NCBI GenBank assembly: GCA_023432465.1
Contig: JAEYUO010000139.1
Span: 1 to 64,000, forward strand
DNA from: Planctomycetota bacterium
GTDB lineage: Bacteria; Planctomycetota; Phycisphaerae; Phycisphaerales; UBA1924
DNA length: 64,000 nt
Direction of reading: 5' to 3'
Notes under the pieces: model-generated
Database searches by the model: none
The model's input: the letters and a program-made list of their open reading frames with translations, nothing else
What the model was told of the DNA's origin: nothing
Shown: positions 54,824-64,000 of the stretch, piece by piece
Layout: every line of letters begins with the position of its first letter
Position numbering within the stretch: the stretch's first letter is position 1
Made by a program: the position numbers and the translations under genes

Positions 54824-55516
54824 TCAGCGATTTCCCGAGGCCAGGTTGGTGGCCGCGGGGAAGAGCTTGCCGGGATCGCTGACGTTGGCGATCTGCGAAT
54901 GGAGCAGGACCCGGTTCTCCGGGATTCCGAGCTTGCGGCAGAGCGTCTGGGTGAGCTCGGAAAGCTCGCGGAGCTGGGCCGGGGTGAAGGGGCGACGGTC
55001 GCCATCGCCGACGAGGCAGATGCTGATGGCGTGGTGGTTGTACCAATCGCCCTCGGGGCCGGCGGCGTGGGCACCGGGGAGCTGGTCGCGCCAGCGGAAG
55101 CCGAGGTAGACCTGGCCGTCCTCCATGCCGCGGCCGTTGCCGATGATGAAGTGGTGGCCGAGCCCTTTGAGGCTGCGGGCCTCGTGCTCGCGCTCGATGG
55201 AGGCGGGGGAGCCGTTGAGCGCGCCGGAGTGATGAATGACGATCGCCTGCCAGCGACGGGTATCGAGGGGGCGGCGAGTCTCGAAGACTGGGTCGGCCGC
55301 ACCGGCGATGCCGACGCCGGAGGCCACGGCGAGGGGCGAGAGCGTCAGGCCGTCGGTCCGAGGGACCTGGCCCTTGTCGAGCAGCATTAACAGACCGCCA
55401 ACAACGGTCATGGAGGCGAGGAAGCTGACCCAGACGATCCGCGCGCGCCGGCCAATGGCGGGGCTTGAAGCCTCTCGTTGGACGGACTTGGACTTGCGGC
55501 GGGTGTAAACGGCCAT
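54824..55516 (-). CDS. N-acetylmuramoyl-L-alanine amidase (amidase_2 fold)
   Basis: 230 aa. The N-terminus is basic with one membrane helix (about 26-46), so the enzyme is anchored with its domain outside. The amidase/PGRP domain has IVIHHSGA (zinc His), GLGHHFIIGNG, YNHHAISICLVGDGD (His ligand) and LLHSQIANVSDPGKLFP. It cleaves the amide bond between muramic acid and the stem peptide, which supports peptidoglycan in this organism. The third zinc ligand is normally His or Cys/Asp in the last motif, and Asp in VSDPGK is a candidate. Confidence 0.83.
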   Translation of the reverse strand: MAVYTRRKSKSVQREASSPAIGRRARIVWVSFLASMTVVGGLLMLLDKGQVPRTDGLTLSPLAVASGVGIAGAADPVFETRRPLDTRRWQAIVIHHSGALNGSPASIEREHEARSLKGLGHHFIIGNGRGMEDGQVYLGFRWRDQLPGAHAAGPEGDWYNHHAISICLVGDGDRRPFTPAQLRELSELTQTLCRKLGIPENRVLLHSQIANVSDPGKLFPAATNLASGNR

Positions 55517-55674
55517 GGTTGCTCCCCGATGGTACCAAACGATCGGGTGAGCGGCCGTGATCTCTTCCCAATTTCGCGCGCGATCTGGCGCAAGTGGTGA
55601 TGAGTTGCCGTTACCGGCGTTACACGCTGCTCATCCACCGGTTATACGGACAGGTTTTCCACAATCGGGGACGA

Positions 55675-56949
55675 TTACTCCGCGCGCGGTGTCGGGTCGA
55701 TGGACTGGTCTGTCGGGAGTGGCTCAAGACCGAGGCGATCGAGGATGATCGGGATGGCCTGCGCGGGCGGGATCTGCACGCCGCGAAGTTCATCGAGCTT
55801 GTTGAGGATGGTCCAACGCTTGAGCATCGAACGGTGATCGGCGGCGATCTCGACGTGATCGGAGACGCCTTCGAGCCGTGTGGATGCGGCGGGGACCATG
55901 CCGTCGCCGAGCGTTTCGACGACTGCGCAGGCCTGCGAGGTGAGCGCGACCGCGCGATCGGCCCCGAGGAAGCCGGCCCACTGGGTTGACGCCTCGGTCT
56001 TGAGATACTCGCAGGCCTTGGCGGGCGTGACGACGCCGCAGATGGTGGTGAGTTGGACATGCAGCGGGAGCGGGTGTGCGTTCAGCTCCTTCAGGAAGTC
56101 GGAGCCCTCGCAGAGATCGCGGCCCGCATCGCCGTTGCCATCGCCCGAGTGGGCGAGGAGGCCGGAGCCCTCGGCGGCGGTGTTCTGGACCCGGCGGACG
56201 ATCTGCTCGCGCGCCTCGGCAACGGCCTGCATCGCCGCGAGCGGGGAGCCGTGGTTGGGCGTTCCACACATGATGAGACGTTCGATGGAGGGAAGCTCGG
56301 TCGTCGCGGCGGCGTTGCCCGCGTAGGCCTCGGGCGAGACGAGCACTGCGCGGCTGACGAGGCCGCCCATGGAGTGGGCGACGATCGAGACCTCATCGAC
56401 ACCCCGGGCACGGAGCGTGCGGAGGGCGGCGGCGAGGTCCTTCGCGGATGCCGCGAGGGCCTGGTCGTTGGGGTAGTCGAAGCGGATAACGGTCGCGTTG
56501 TGGGCCAGAAGGTGGGGCGTGAGCTCATCCCAGATCGCGCCGGGCTCATCGAGGCCGTGGATGAGCAGGACGATGTGCGTTGTGGCGTCCGCATCGCCGG
56601 CGGGCGCGAGCGCGGCATCGGCGATGGGCCGCCAGACGGGTGTGTCGGATGCGTCAGAAGAGGAATCGTCCGGCAACGAGGCGATGGCGAGCGTGGCCTG
56701 GGCGACGGTGCTCTCGGCGCCGAGGAGTTCGCGGCGGGCACGGGCGAGCGCATCGTTTGCCGCCTGCTCAGCGTGAGCGGCCTTGGCCTTGAGCCAGCTC
56801 TCGGCGCGTGCTGCCCGCTCGCGCCACGTCGCGAGCGATTCCTGTTCGGCCGGCTCGGTCGCCGCGGCGGGGGCGGCTGGCTCGGACGGGGGATCCGGGA
56901 AGAGCGCGGCAATGGCGAGACCGGCGGTGCAGGCGAGGAGGGCGTTCAT
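55675..56949 (-). CDS. exported alpha/beta hydrolase, lipase-like
   Basis: 424 aa. A signal-like N-terminus (MNALLACTAGLAIAALF), an Ala/Glu-rich helical region (about 30-90), then an alpha/beta hydrolase domain: IVLLIHGLDEPG (oxyanion region), IVAHSMGGLVSRA (nucleophile Ser in AHSMGG), IMCGTPNHGSPLA and a late DGMVPAAST Asp with a following DHVE His. This is a triacylglycerol-lipase or PGAP1-like layout. Substrate not known. Confidence 0.83.
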   Translation of the reverse strand: MNALLACTAGLAIAALFPDPPSEPAAPAAATEPAEQESLATWRERAARAESWLKAKAAHAEQAANDALARARRELLGAESTVAQATLAIASLPDDSSSDASDTPVWRPIADAALAPAGDADATTHIVLLIHGLDEPGAIWDELTPHLLAHNATVIRFDYPNDQALAASAKDLAAALRTLRARGVDEVSIVAHSMGGLVSRAVLVSPEAYAGNAAATTELPSIERLIMCGTPNHGSPLAAMQAVAEAREQIVRRVQNTAAEGSGLLAHSGDGNGDAGRDLCEGSDFLKELNAHPLPLHVQLTTICGVVTPAKACEYLKTEASTQWAGFLGADRAVALTSQACAVVETLGDGMVPAASTRLEGVSDHVEIAADHRSMLKRWTILNKLDELRGVQIPPAQAIPIILDRLGLEPLPTDQSIDPTPRAE

Positions 56950-57024
56950 GCTTGATTGTTCCGGAAAGGAGGTGCCGCGGTTCAGGAATGCGGCGAAGTC
57001 TCACCCGAACATACTGCGATCGAG

Positions 57025-58317
57025 CTACTTCCCGTCGGCGACCCAGCGGTCCATAAAGGCCTTCTCGGCCTGTTGATACTGCTCGAAGGCGGACTTGAGG
57101 CGCTGGGTGAGGCCGTCGATGGTGGCCTGGTCGATCCGCTCGCCCCCGGGTGCGGCGGCGCGTTCCGCGGTCACGCGAAGAGCTTCGGAGGCGGCACGAA
57201 GCTGGGTGACGGTTTCGGAATAGGCGCGGACGGAGTTGTACAGGAGCTCGTTTTCGAGTTCCTTCTTGGTCGGCTGGTACAGCAGCCGCCACGGCGCGGC
57301 ACGGACCTCGATGGTGACGAGCTTGAGCTGCTGCGCCGCGAGCATGGCAGCGGTGATCGTCTCTTCCAGCTCAGGGCTCTTGGTGGTGATCAGCTCATCG
57401 GCCCGGGCCGCGGCGGAGGCGAAGGAATCGAGCCCCTGCCGACCGGAATCGAGCGCGGCGATGAACTTGTCGTAGGCCTCGCCCTGGACCTTGCGGGTGA
57501 ACTCGCGGACGGACTCGATGGCCTCGTCGATCTTCGGGCGGTTGACATCGATGACTTGCTGCGCGGAGGCGATGAAGTCGCGGGCCTGCTGCGTCCCCTG
57601 CTCGACGGATTCGATGATGGCCGGGATGCGCTGAGACCCTTCCTCGATGCGCTTGACGATCGAGTCGGCCCCGGTGGCCCAGCCGTCCCAGCGGGTTCGC
57701 GCATCGGCCGTGATGGCGCGGATGTTGGCGGCGGAGGCCTGGGCATCGTCCATGATCGGGCCGATGCGGGGTTCGACATCGCCCACGATGCGATCGACCT
57801 GGGCGATGATCCCCTGGATCTTGGCGTAATCCCCGGGAGAGAGGAACCCAGGGGCGCCGAGCCGGCCGTAGAGGCGGCCACCCTCATTCAGCAGCCGCGG
57901 CGGACCGGGCGGGACGATGCCGTCCGGACGGTACATCGGAAGCGGGGAGATGTTGATCGAGCTGGAAGTGCCCAGGAGGGGTCGCTGGAGCTGGACATCG
58001 GCATCTTCGTAGAGCCGTACGTTGGCATCGATGGCGATCTCGACTTCGAGGCCCAGCGGCTCGTTGGTTGCCTCATCGAAGACGAAGCGGGTCTCGGTGA
58101 CATGGCCGACCTGCTTCCCGCCGACCTTGACGACCGACCCCTCGTCAAGGCCTTCCGCGCCGTCCAGAAGCGTGAAGGAGACCAGATAGGTCGACTTGTC
58201 GCCGAGGCGATCCCACAGGTTGGAAACGAGGATCACGATGAACACGCCCAAGGAGAGCGTGATGAGCACGAAGAGCCCTGCGAGGATGTTGTTGCGTGAA
58301 CTGCGGCCGGAAGCCAT
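57025..58317 (-). CDS. MCE/MlaD-family protein
   Basis: 430 aa. One N-terminal membrane helix (about 10-32), then the MCE domain (about 38-120) with LDGAEGLDEGSVVKVGGKQVGHV, and a long C-terminal helical region (about 180-410) with RVKEFTRKVQG-like coiled coil. It resembles MlaD and mycobacterial MCE proteins that form hexameric lipid channels in the periplasm. No Mla permease or ATPase is adjacent. The role in phospholipid transport is by family analogy. Confidence 0.87.
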   Translation of the reverse strand: MASGRSSRNNILAGLFVLITLSLGVFIVILVSNLWDRLGDKSTYLVSFTLLDGAEGLDEGSVVKVGGKQVGHVTETRFVFDEATNEPLGLEVEIAIDANVRLYEDADVQLQRPLLGTSSSINISPLPMYRPDGIVPPGPPRLLNEGGRLYGRLGAPGFLSPGDYAKIQGIIAQVDRIVGDVEPRIGPIMDDAQASAANIRAITADARTRWDGWATGADSIVKRIEEGSQRIPAIIESVEQGTQQARDFIASAQQVIDVNRPKIDEAIESVREFTRKVQGEAYDKFIAALDSGRQGLDSFASAAARADELITTKSPELEETITAAMLAAQQLKLVTIEVRAAPWRLLYQPTKKELENELLYNSVRAYSETVTQLRAASEALRVTAERAAAPGGERIDQATIDGLTQRLKSAFEQYQQAEKAFMDRWVADGK

Positions 58318-58460
58318 GGTGCGCCTGCGGAGGGTTGGGACCTTGGTACTGCGTGGAGAAGCTCAAACACTCGCTGAGAGCGAGCGACAGGGTACACGAA
58401 CCAAACGCGGTTTGCCTGTTTGCGGCGTCGGGAAGTGCATCGATGTGGTAGAACACGGCA

Positions 58461-59195
58461 ATGCACAGGATTCACTGGGATGGCCCGCTGCCGGTCGAAG
58501 GCACGGCCGCGACCGTTGGCGAGGACGAGGCCGCGCACGCACTGCGCGTCAAGCGGATGCGGATCGGGGAGGCGATTGAACTGCTGGACGGTTCCGGGGG
58601 GGTTGCTCGCGGAAAGGTCGAGAGCGTGGCAGGCAGCGGCGGGGGTCGCCGGGGGGGGCTGGTGGTTCGCGTGGAGAGGGTTCGGCATGAAGGGGAAGTC
58701 CGGCCTCGGGTTGAGGTGTGGGCGGCGACACCGAAGGGGGCGCGTGTGGATGAGATGGTGGAAGGGCTGAGCGAGGTGGGCGCGGCGGCGTGGATTCCGC
58801 TACGGGCGGAGCGGTCGGTGGTGGAACCGCGCATGACAAAGCTGGACCGGCTGTCGCGGCTGGCGGTGGAAAGCGCCAAGCAATGCGGCCGCGCATGGTT
58901 CCTGCGGATCGAGCAGGAGCGGACGCTCCGGGATGCGTTGACGCGGGCGAACGGGACGCGCGTGATCGTCGCGGATGCGTCTGGGGTTGGCGCGGACGAG
59001 ATTGAGCGCACAGAGACGGCGGTGGTGCGGGTGGTGGTCGGTCCGGAGGGCGGGTGGACGGCGGAGGAACTGGCGAGTGCGCGTGATGCAGGGGCGGTGG
59101 TGACCAGGTTCGGGCCGCACTCGATGCGGGTGGAGACCGCGGCGGTTGCGGCGGCGGCGGTGGTGTTGAACCGGTTTGGATCGGGGCCTGATTGA
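58461..59195 (+). CDS. rsmE: 16S rRNA (uracil1498-N3)-methyltransferase RsmE
   Basis: 244 aa. The SPOUT-fold features are present: an N-terminal PUA-like part with AAHALRVKRMRIGEAIELLDG, the KGARVDEMVEGLSEVG block, ESAKQCGR, and the knot motif VVVGPEGGWTAEEL followed by FGPHSMRVETAAVAAAAVV. It methylates U1498 of 16S rRNA using SAM. A short Gly/Arg-rich insert lies near residues 55-65. Divergent from the MCE gene. Confidence 0.95.
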   Translation: MHRIHWDGPLPVEGTAATVGEDEAAHALRVKRMRIGEAIELLDGSGGVARGKVESVAGSGGGRRGGLVVRVERVRHEGEVRPRVEVWAATPKGARVDEMVEGLSEVGAAAWIPLRAERSVVEPRMTKLDRLSRLAVESAKQCGRAWFLRIEQERTLRDALTRANGTRVIVADASGVGADEIERTETAVVRVVVGPEGGWTAEELASARDAGAVVTRFGPHSMRVETAAVAAAAVVLNRFGSGPD

Positions 59196-59270
59196 ATCGG
59201 CGGGCCCCGCGGCAGGTAGAACCTGGGCGGGCCAACAATCTCTTCGGGCCTTTGTCAGGAGTGCATCGCC

Positions 59271-60560
59271 ATGTTGATTCAAATGATGGCCGCGGCGTGT
59301 TGCGTTGCCGGTCTGCATGCCGCGACCGGGGCACAGCCGGGAGCACAGGTGGCACCGCCCGAGAAGCCGGAAGAGGTTTCGCCATCGGAACGCGGGGCCG
59401 CGGAGCGTGCTGCGGAGATGGCGCAGCGCGCGGAGGCGTGGCTGATCTCGCAGCAGGACAAGACGAGCGGCGGCTGGGGTGTGCCGGAGGGTGCGACGGA
59501 TGAAGCGGGACGGAGTGTGCGGCCGCACATGCCGGGGATCACCGCGCTGGTGTTGACGGGGCTGCTGCTGGGGGAGGATGAATCGGGGAGCGAGGAACGC
59601 GCACCGCGGCAGGAAGTGATGATGGGTGTGAAGTACCTGCTGAACTGGCAGCAGCCCGACGGGGGGATCTATGACCGGGTGCTGCCGTCGTACAACACAT
59701 CGCTGGCGGTGAGCGCGCTGTCGAAGGTGGATATGCCGCGGGCGCGCGAGGCGCGGGACACCGCGGTGGGCTTTCTGCGGAAGTTGCAGTGGAGCGAGTT
59801 TTCGGACAACAGTGTGGGCGGCGGCGAGGCGCCCAAGCCGGTTGAGCGCAATCACCCGTTTTACGGCGGCGTGGGGTATGGCAAGCATGGCAGGCCCGAC
59901 GGATCGAACATGAACCTGTTCATGCAGGCGATGCAGGATGCGGGGGTGCCGAGCGATGACCCGGCGGTGCAGCGGGCGCTGGTGTTTCTCCAGCGGCTCC
60001 AGATGCAGGACAGCGTGAACGACATGCCGTACGCCGACTCAAGCAACCAGGGCGGGTTCATTTACGCCACGGTGGAGAACGCCGAGTCGGTCGATGGCCG
60101 CGCTGGCCAGAGCATGGCGGGGATGGTGGAGGAAACGCTCGATGACGGGACGCAGGTGAGCCGGCTTCGGGCATATGGCTCGATGACGTATGCGGGCTTC
60201 AAGAGCTATCTGTATGCGGAACTGAACCGGGAGGACGAGCGCGTGCAGGCCGCGTTTGAATGGATCCGGCGGCACTACACGGTGGATGAGAACCCGGGGA
60301 TGGGGACCGACGGGCTGTACTACTACTACGTGACGTTTGCGCGTGCGCTCGCCGCGCTGGGGGAGGACCGGATCGGACTCGTCAAGGGCGAGGGGATGGA
60401 GACGGAGCGTCGCGACTGGCGGACGGACCTGGTCGCGAAGCTGGCGACGCTGCAGAACGAGGACGGCTCCTTCCGCAGCGTGGATGACCGGTGGATGGAG
60501 AACGACCCGGTGCTGATCACCGCGTACGCGTTGATCGCGCTCCGCGAGGCGACGAAGTAA
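59271..60560 (+). CDS. exported prenyltransferase/squalene-oxidase-repeat protein
   Basis: 429 aa with a signal-like N-terminus. It shows repeated units of the (alpha/alpha)6 terpenoid-cyclase fold: WLISQQDKTSGGWG, YLLNWQQPDGGIYD, and ATLQNEDGSFRS, each a QxxDGxW-like QW motif. There is no DxDD or DxDTA cyclase motif, so squalene cyclisation is not indicated. Such exported proteins are common in Planctomycetota and of unknown function. A hydrolase-fold gene follows after 20 bp. Confidence 0.8.
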   Translation: MLIQMMAAACCVAGLHAATGAQPGAQVAPPEKPEEVSPSERGAAERAAEMAQRAEAWLISQQDKTSGGWGVPEGATDEAGRSVRPHMPGITALVLTGLLLGEDESGSEERAPRQEVMMGVKYLLNWQQPDGGIYDRVLPSYNTSLAVSALSKVDMPRAREARDTAVGFLRKLQWSEFSDNSVGGGEAPKPVERNHPFYGGVGYGKHGRPDGSNMNLFMQAMQDAGVPSDDPAVQRALVFLQRLQMQDSVNDMPYADSSNQGGFIYATVENAESVDGRAGQSMAGMVEETLDDGTQVSRLRAYGSMTYAGFKSYLYAELNREDERVQAAFEWIRRHYTVDENPGMGTDGLYYYYVTFARALAALGEDRIGLVKGEGMETERRDWRTDLVAKLATLQNEDGSFRSVDDRWMENDPVLITAYALIALREATK

Positions 60561-60580
60561 CCGACCGATGGAGGTGCCCG

Positions 60581-62125
60581 ATGCCGCTCGAATCCCATTC
60601 CCTCCGGCTGATGATCGCCGCGGTCGCGATGTGCTCTGTCGCCGCGAGCGCTTTGGCGCAGCCGACCTTCGGCAAGCCCAGGCCCCGGCCGCGGCCGGAT
60701 GCGGAGACGGCCGCCCCGGAGCCAAGCGCGCCGGCCGAGCCAACTACAGCGCCGGGCTGGACGGAGTGGCGGGAAAGTGACCCGGAGCGGCGTGCGCCGA
60801 CGAGTGATGCGGAGGCGGGGAAGGCGTATGCGTGGAAGACAAGCGAGGGGCTGCGCTACACCTGGACGCTGCCGAAGGACTTCAAGAAGGGAGAGGGGTA
60901 CGACCTGGTGGTGCTGTGCCATCCGGACCGCGCGGACTTCCGCTGGGGAACACAGAACCATCCCGCGCCGGCGACGGCGGGGGAACGCGGTTTCCGGCCG
61001 GGCGATATCGTGGTGGGGCTCGACGGGACGACCGCCAACGAGCGGAACCCGGACATGCGGTCGTTTGAGGTAAGGCCGGAGTCGATCGTGCAGTTCCGAG
61101 ATCTGGTGCTGGAGATCTCCCGCACGTTCCCGGTCAACCGGATTTACTTCTATGGAATGGGAGGCGGGGGCGAGTTTCTGCAGTGCTTCGCCGCGGCATT
61201 CCCCGCGCTCACCGACGGCGTCGTGGTGCACGGGTGCGCCGCACCGCACGAATGCGTGAAGAAGGGGAACACGCCGCTGGTGCTGCTGCACGGGGCAAAG
61301 GACCTGATCGTGCCGCTGCATTCGGCGTTTGATGCGCGCCGGGCATACGCGGATGTGGACCACGCCAACGTGCGGCTGCGGGTGCTGCAATCGTTCAACG
61401 ACTTCCCGAACCCGGTGCGGGCATCGGAGTGTCTGGACTGGGTGAAGGCGATGCGGACGGATGATGCTGCGCAGGCTCTGGCGAGCGTTCGCGCGATGCT
61501 GACGCCCAAGCGTCCGGATGAGTATGAGTACCGCACAACGGTGTGGTTCGGAGCGGCGAGGCAGGCGCTCTCGCGCCTGGTGGGCGAGGGGGAGGGCGTG
61601 ATCAAGGACGTTCCGGAGGATGTTGCAACCGCGGCGCGGGGATTGATCGAGAAGATCGAGGCGCAGGGCGAGCGGCACATCGCCGCGCTGCGGCCGATGA
61701 TCAACCCTCAGGGCCTGACGGCCCAATCGCTCGATGGCGGAGCCTGGCTGGGGCACCTCATCGCGCTGCGGGAGGACTTCCGCGGCGTGGCGAGCGTCGA
61801 GAAGTTCATCGGCGAGATCGGGTTTGACGACCTGCTCGCCGCGCACGACGATGCGGCGATGGGCTTTGCCGAGATGTGGTCGCCCGATGGGGACGCGAAG
61901 TCTTCGTTCGAGGATGCGGCGGACGTGATCCAGCGGTGCTGGCTCTCGCAGTTTCTGCCGCTGGATGTGGGGCCGCGGATGCGGTTCTTTGCAAGAAAGG
62001 CGGACGAGCTGAAGCTCTCGCCCGATGCGCTTGAGAAGTACGCGTACTTCCAGAACTGGGAGAAGGGCTGGAAGGACGGCCTGGAGGCGTACGAGGCCTT
62101 GTGGCGGAAATGGGAAGCGCCGTGA
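60581..62125 (+). CDS. exported alpha/beta-hydrolase-like protein lacking the nucleophile Ser
   Basis: 514 aa from the ATG at 60581, with GGAGGTG 4 bp upstream. Signal peptide (..AASALAQ), a Pro-rich linker, then an alpha/beta-hydrolase fold (about 80-280): YDLVVLCHPDRADFRWG, NRIYFYGMGGGGEF and TPLVLLHGAKDLIVPLHSA. In active esterases the elbow is GxSxG; here it is GMGGG, so Ser is absent and catalysis by the usual route is unlikely. A helical C-terminal half (about 300-514) is unassigned. It may bind rather than hydrolyse. It is probably co-transcribed with the preceding gene. Confidence 0.78.
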   Translation: MPLESHSLRLMIAAVAMCSVAASALAQPTFGKPRPRPRPDAETAAPEPSAPAEPTTAPGWTEWRESDPERRAPTSDAEAGKAYAWKTSEGLRYTWTLPKDFKKGEGYDLVVLCHPDRADFRWGTQNHPAPATAGERGFRPGDIVVGLDGTTANERNPDMRSFEVRPESIVQFRDLVLEISRTFPVNRIYFYGMGGGGEFLQCFAAAFPALTDGVVVHGCAAPHECVKKGNTPLVLLHGAKDLIVPLHSAFDARRAYADVDHANVRLRVLQSFNDFPNPVRASECLDWVKAMRTDDAAQALASVRAMLTPKRPDEYEYRTTVWFGAARQALSRLVGEGEGVIKDVPEDVATAARGLIEKIEAQGERHIAALRPMINPQGLTAQSLDGGAWLGHLIALREDFRGVASVEKFIGEIGFDDLLAAHDDAAMGFAEMWSPDGDAKSSFEDAADVIQRCWLSQFLPLDVGPRMRFFARKADELKLSPDALEKYAYFQNWEKGWKDGLEAYEALWRKWEAP

Positions 62126-62149
62126 GCGAGGATCTCGGTCGCGCCCGGC

Positions 62150-64000
62150 TCAGAACGGGATATCGAAGCTGAAGGAGAACACGCGTTCGCGGTCGCCGTA
62201 GCGCTTGACGATCGGGAAGCCGAAGTCGAACGCGAAGGGGATGGGCGTCAGCGCGGCGATGTACAGGCGGAGCCCGACACCCGCCGAGACGCGGTAGTTG
62301 TCGAACGTGAACTCCTCATCGACGGTGCCGGTGTCGATGAACCCGGCGACCGAGACGAGGTCCTTGAAGACGGGCTTCTCGAGCTCGATGCCGGCGAAGA
62401 AGCTGAACGTGCCACCGGAGGGTTCATTCGTAAGGGTGCCATCGGACTGGCGGATGCCCTTGGGCGAGATGGTGCGGAAGTCGAAGCCGCGGAACGAGCG
62501 TCCGCCGAGGAAGTACCGCTCGAAGATGGGCGCCTCTTCGACACCCTCCGGGATGTAGGACATCGCCGTCTTGAGCTGAAGGACGCTCCTGTAGCCGAGG
62601 AAGTCCTCGCCGACGGTCAGGAAGACAATGTGCTCGGCGTTGATCTTGGTGAACTCGTAATCGCCGCCGAGCGCGCCGACCCGCTCGACCTCGCCCAGGA
62701 AGCGGGTGCCGCGGCTGGGGCGGAAGCGGCTGTCAACGGTGGAGCGGATGAGGCGGGCGCCCACGCCTGAGATCGTGCTCTCACCTTCGACCTCGAACAG
62801 ATCGACGATGGCGTTCTCATCGATGTTGGAGATGTCGATGTCCTCGAGCCGCGCAAAGACGGCGGCGGTCCAACGCTCTCCGAACCGGCGGCCCAGGGAC
62901 GGCCGGAAGCCCAGGCGGGCCTCGTCGTAGTCGTCGTACTCGCGCGTGCGGTAGTAGCCGGTGAGCGAGCCGGTGTACGTGGTGTCGAACAGACGGGGAT
63001 CGGAGAGGGAGATCTGGTAGGTCTGGGTCTCGGTGCCGGGCTGGAGCTGGATATCGAACGTCTGCCCTGCGCCGCGGAACGCCTGGCCGGAGAAGAGCTC
63101 GCCCGCGGAGTCCGGGAGATCGAACAAATCAAAGTTCCGCTGGGTGAGGCCGAGGCTGCCGATCAGACCGGCATCGGAGGTGACGGCGGCGCCGAAGGTG
63201 AGCGAGCCGGTGTTGGTCTCCTTCAGCTCGATGAGCAGGTCGCGATAGCCCGGGGCGGTGGGGTCCTCGGGCTGGACAGTGACCTTGACGGAGTTGGGCT
63301 CGAACAGGCGCGTTTCCGAAAGCCTGCGCTCGGAATCGAGGATCTTCCGCTCGCCGGAGATCCTGCGGAACGTGAGGTTGAGCGGCCGGTCGGGATATTG
63401 ATCGAGCTCGCCCAGGATGATCTTCTTCTGGGTGACATCGTTCCCGCTGATCTTGACCAGTCCGGTCTTGAATCGTTCACCCTCGCGGATCCGGAGGAAG
63501 AGGTCAACCTCGGGCTTGTCGGGGTCGCGCTTCTCGCGACGCTCGATGGCAATGTCAACATAGCCCTGTGAGGTGAACGCGTTCTCGAGCTCCGACATCG
63601 CGTTGCGGAGCTTGTCGGCGCTGTAGGCATCGCCGGACTTGATGGTCAGCAGCCCGGCGATCTGTTCCACCGTGAAGACCCGGAGCGGGAGGGTCTCGCC
63701 GGGCTTTGCGCCGGGCGTGCCGGACTCGATCTGGATCGAGCGGAGCGTATAGACCGCGCCCTCGCGGATGATGAACTTGATGATCGCCTCGCGGCTGTTT
63801 GGCGCGAAGATGAGCTGGTGGTCGGCCTGCACATCGAGGTAGCCGCGGTCCTTGTAGAACGCGATGATCGCGGCGACATCCTGATCCAGCACCTCGGGAT
63901 CGACCGGGCCGGATTCCAGGATCCCGGCGATCCTGGACTTGACCACGGACATGATTTCCTTCTTGGAGAACGAGGCCGCGCCATCAAAGCGGATATCGGT
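62150..64000 (-). CDS. bamA: BamA-type outer-membrane assembly protein (partial)
   Basis: The frame is open to the right edge (position 64000), so the N-terminus is missing. The visible 616 residues have POTRA domains (FAPNSREAIIKFIIREG, PGAKPGETLPLRVF, then YVDIAIERREKRDP and ISGNDVTQKKIILGELD), followed by an Omp85 barrel with the L6-loop motif GGRSFRGFDFRTISP (RGF in place of VRGF) and a final FSFDIPF ending in Phe. BamA folds and inserts beta-barrel proteins into the outer membrane. Convergent with the preceding gene. Confidence 0.9.
   Translation of the reverse strand, partial: TDIRFDGAASFSKKEIMSVVKSRIAGILESGPVDPEVLDQDVAAIIAFYKDRGYLDVQADHQLIFAPNSREAIIKFIIREGAVYTLRSIQIESGTPGAKPGETLPLRVFTVEQIAGLLTIKSGDAYSADKLRNAMSELENAFTSQGYVDIAIERREKRDPDKPEVDLFLRIREGERFKTGLVKISGNDVTQKKIILGELDQYPDRPLNLTFRRISGERKILDSERRLSETRLFEPNSVKVTVQPEDPTAPGYRDLLIELKETNTGSLTFGAAVTSDAGLIGSLGLTQRNFDLFDLPDSAGELFSGQAFRGAGQTFDIQLQPGTETQTYQISLSDPRLFDTTYTGSLTGYYRTREYDDYDEARLGFRPSLGRRFGERWTAAVFARLEDIDISNIDENAIVDLFEVEGESTISGVGARLIRSTVDSRFRPSRGTRFLGEVERVGALGGDYEFTKINAEHIVFLTVGEDFLGYRSVLQLKTAMSYIPEGVEEAPIFERYFLGGRSFRGFDFRTISPKGIRQSDGTLTNEPSGGTFSFFAGIELEKPVFKDLVSVAGFIDTGTVDEEFTFDNYRVSAGVGLRLYIAALTPIPFAFDFGFPIVKRYGDRERVFSFSFDIPF

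Noticed and set aside
59271..60560. squalene-hopene cyclase
   Set aside because: QW-like repeats are present but the DxDD catalytic motif is absent and the protein has an export signal and is too short.

Overview
The window is about 65% GC and its gene content points to Planctomycetota, class Phycisphaerae. The evidence is C-terminal PAPG(S/A)LALLGLGG...RRRR sorting tails (a PEP-CTERM variant), C-terminal DFDNxGxVxVPDIFxFLAAWFAGCP modules (GC-type dockerin), an H-X9-DG type prepilin-like protein, and LPS/outer-membrane genes (BamA, heptosyltransferase, MCE protein). This placement is inferred from the proteins; no rRNA is present. The only RNA genes found are a signal recognition particle RNA (1461-1586, minus) and tRNA-Ala(GGC) (49860-49932, minus).

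Layout. 1-5 kb: an HTH-like protein whose two ends are built from dispersed repeats, the SRP RNA, a PIN/TRAM protein, a small DMT-like membrane protein, a GNAT enzyme and a thioesterase. 5-10.8 kb: a mirror-symmetric block in which two convergent paralogous genes of an unrecognised, possibly DNA-binding, family lie between a dockerin-type exported protein and a PEP-CTERM protein, with similar TGTCT/AGACA sites in front of each paralog. 10.8-12.2 kb: a SpoIIE-type phosphatase. 12.3-20.8 kb, minus strand: a sulfatase locus with its own formylglycine-generating enzyme, two small lipoproteins, an OprB-type porin, DUF3300 and DUF2950. 21-32.2 kb, minus strand: a beta-glucan type utilisation locus with LacI regulator, binding protein, two permeases, GH1, GH16-dockerin and a further clan GH-A hydrolase, tightly overlapped, plus a pseudopilin-like protein and a dockerin lectin-like protein.

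34.2-49.7 kb holds what I think is the most interesting system: an aryl-polyene/xanthomonadin-like pigment cluster. It contains a UbiE-type methyltransferase, ACP, FabZ-like dehydratase, LolA-like carrier, chorismatase (hydroxybenzoate starter), AMP ligase, lipoprotein, MMPL exporter, three acyltransferases, a halogenase-like flavoprotein and a GT2-DUF2062 protein. Its ketosynthase and chain-length factor are fused in one polypeptide, and the second active-site Cys is replaced by Arg. No ketoreductase is seen, so that step would come from elsewhere.

49.8-64 kb: tRNA-Ala, LPS heptose genes (GT9, GmhB), a compact methyltransferase plus candidate endonuclease pair, a Ser/Thr kinase, a peptidoglycan amidase, an alpha/beta hydrolase, an MCE protein, rsmE, a terpenoid-cyclase-fold protein, a hydrolase-fold protein lacking the usual Ser, and a BamA-type protein cut by the right edge.

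All functional calls rest on motifs and context read by eye. No database search was run.
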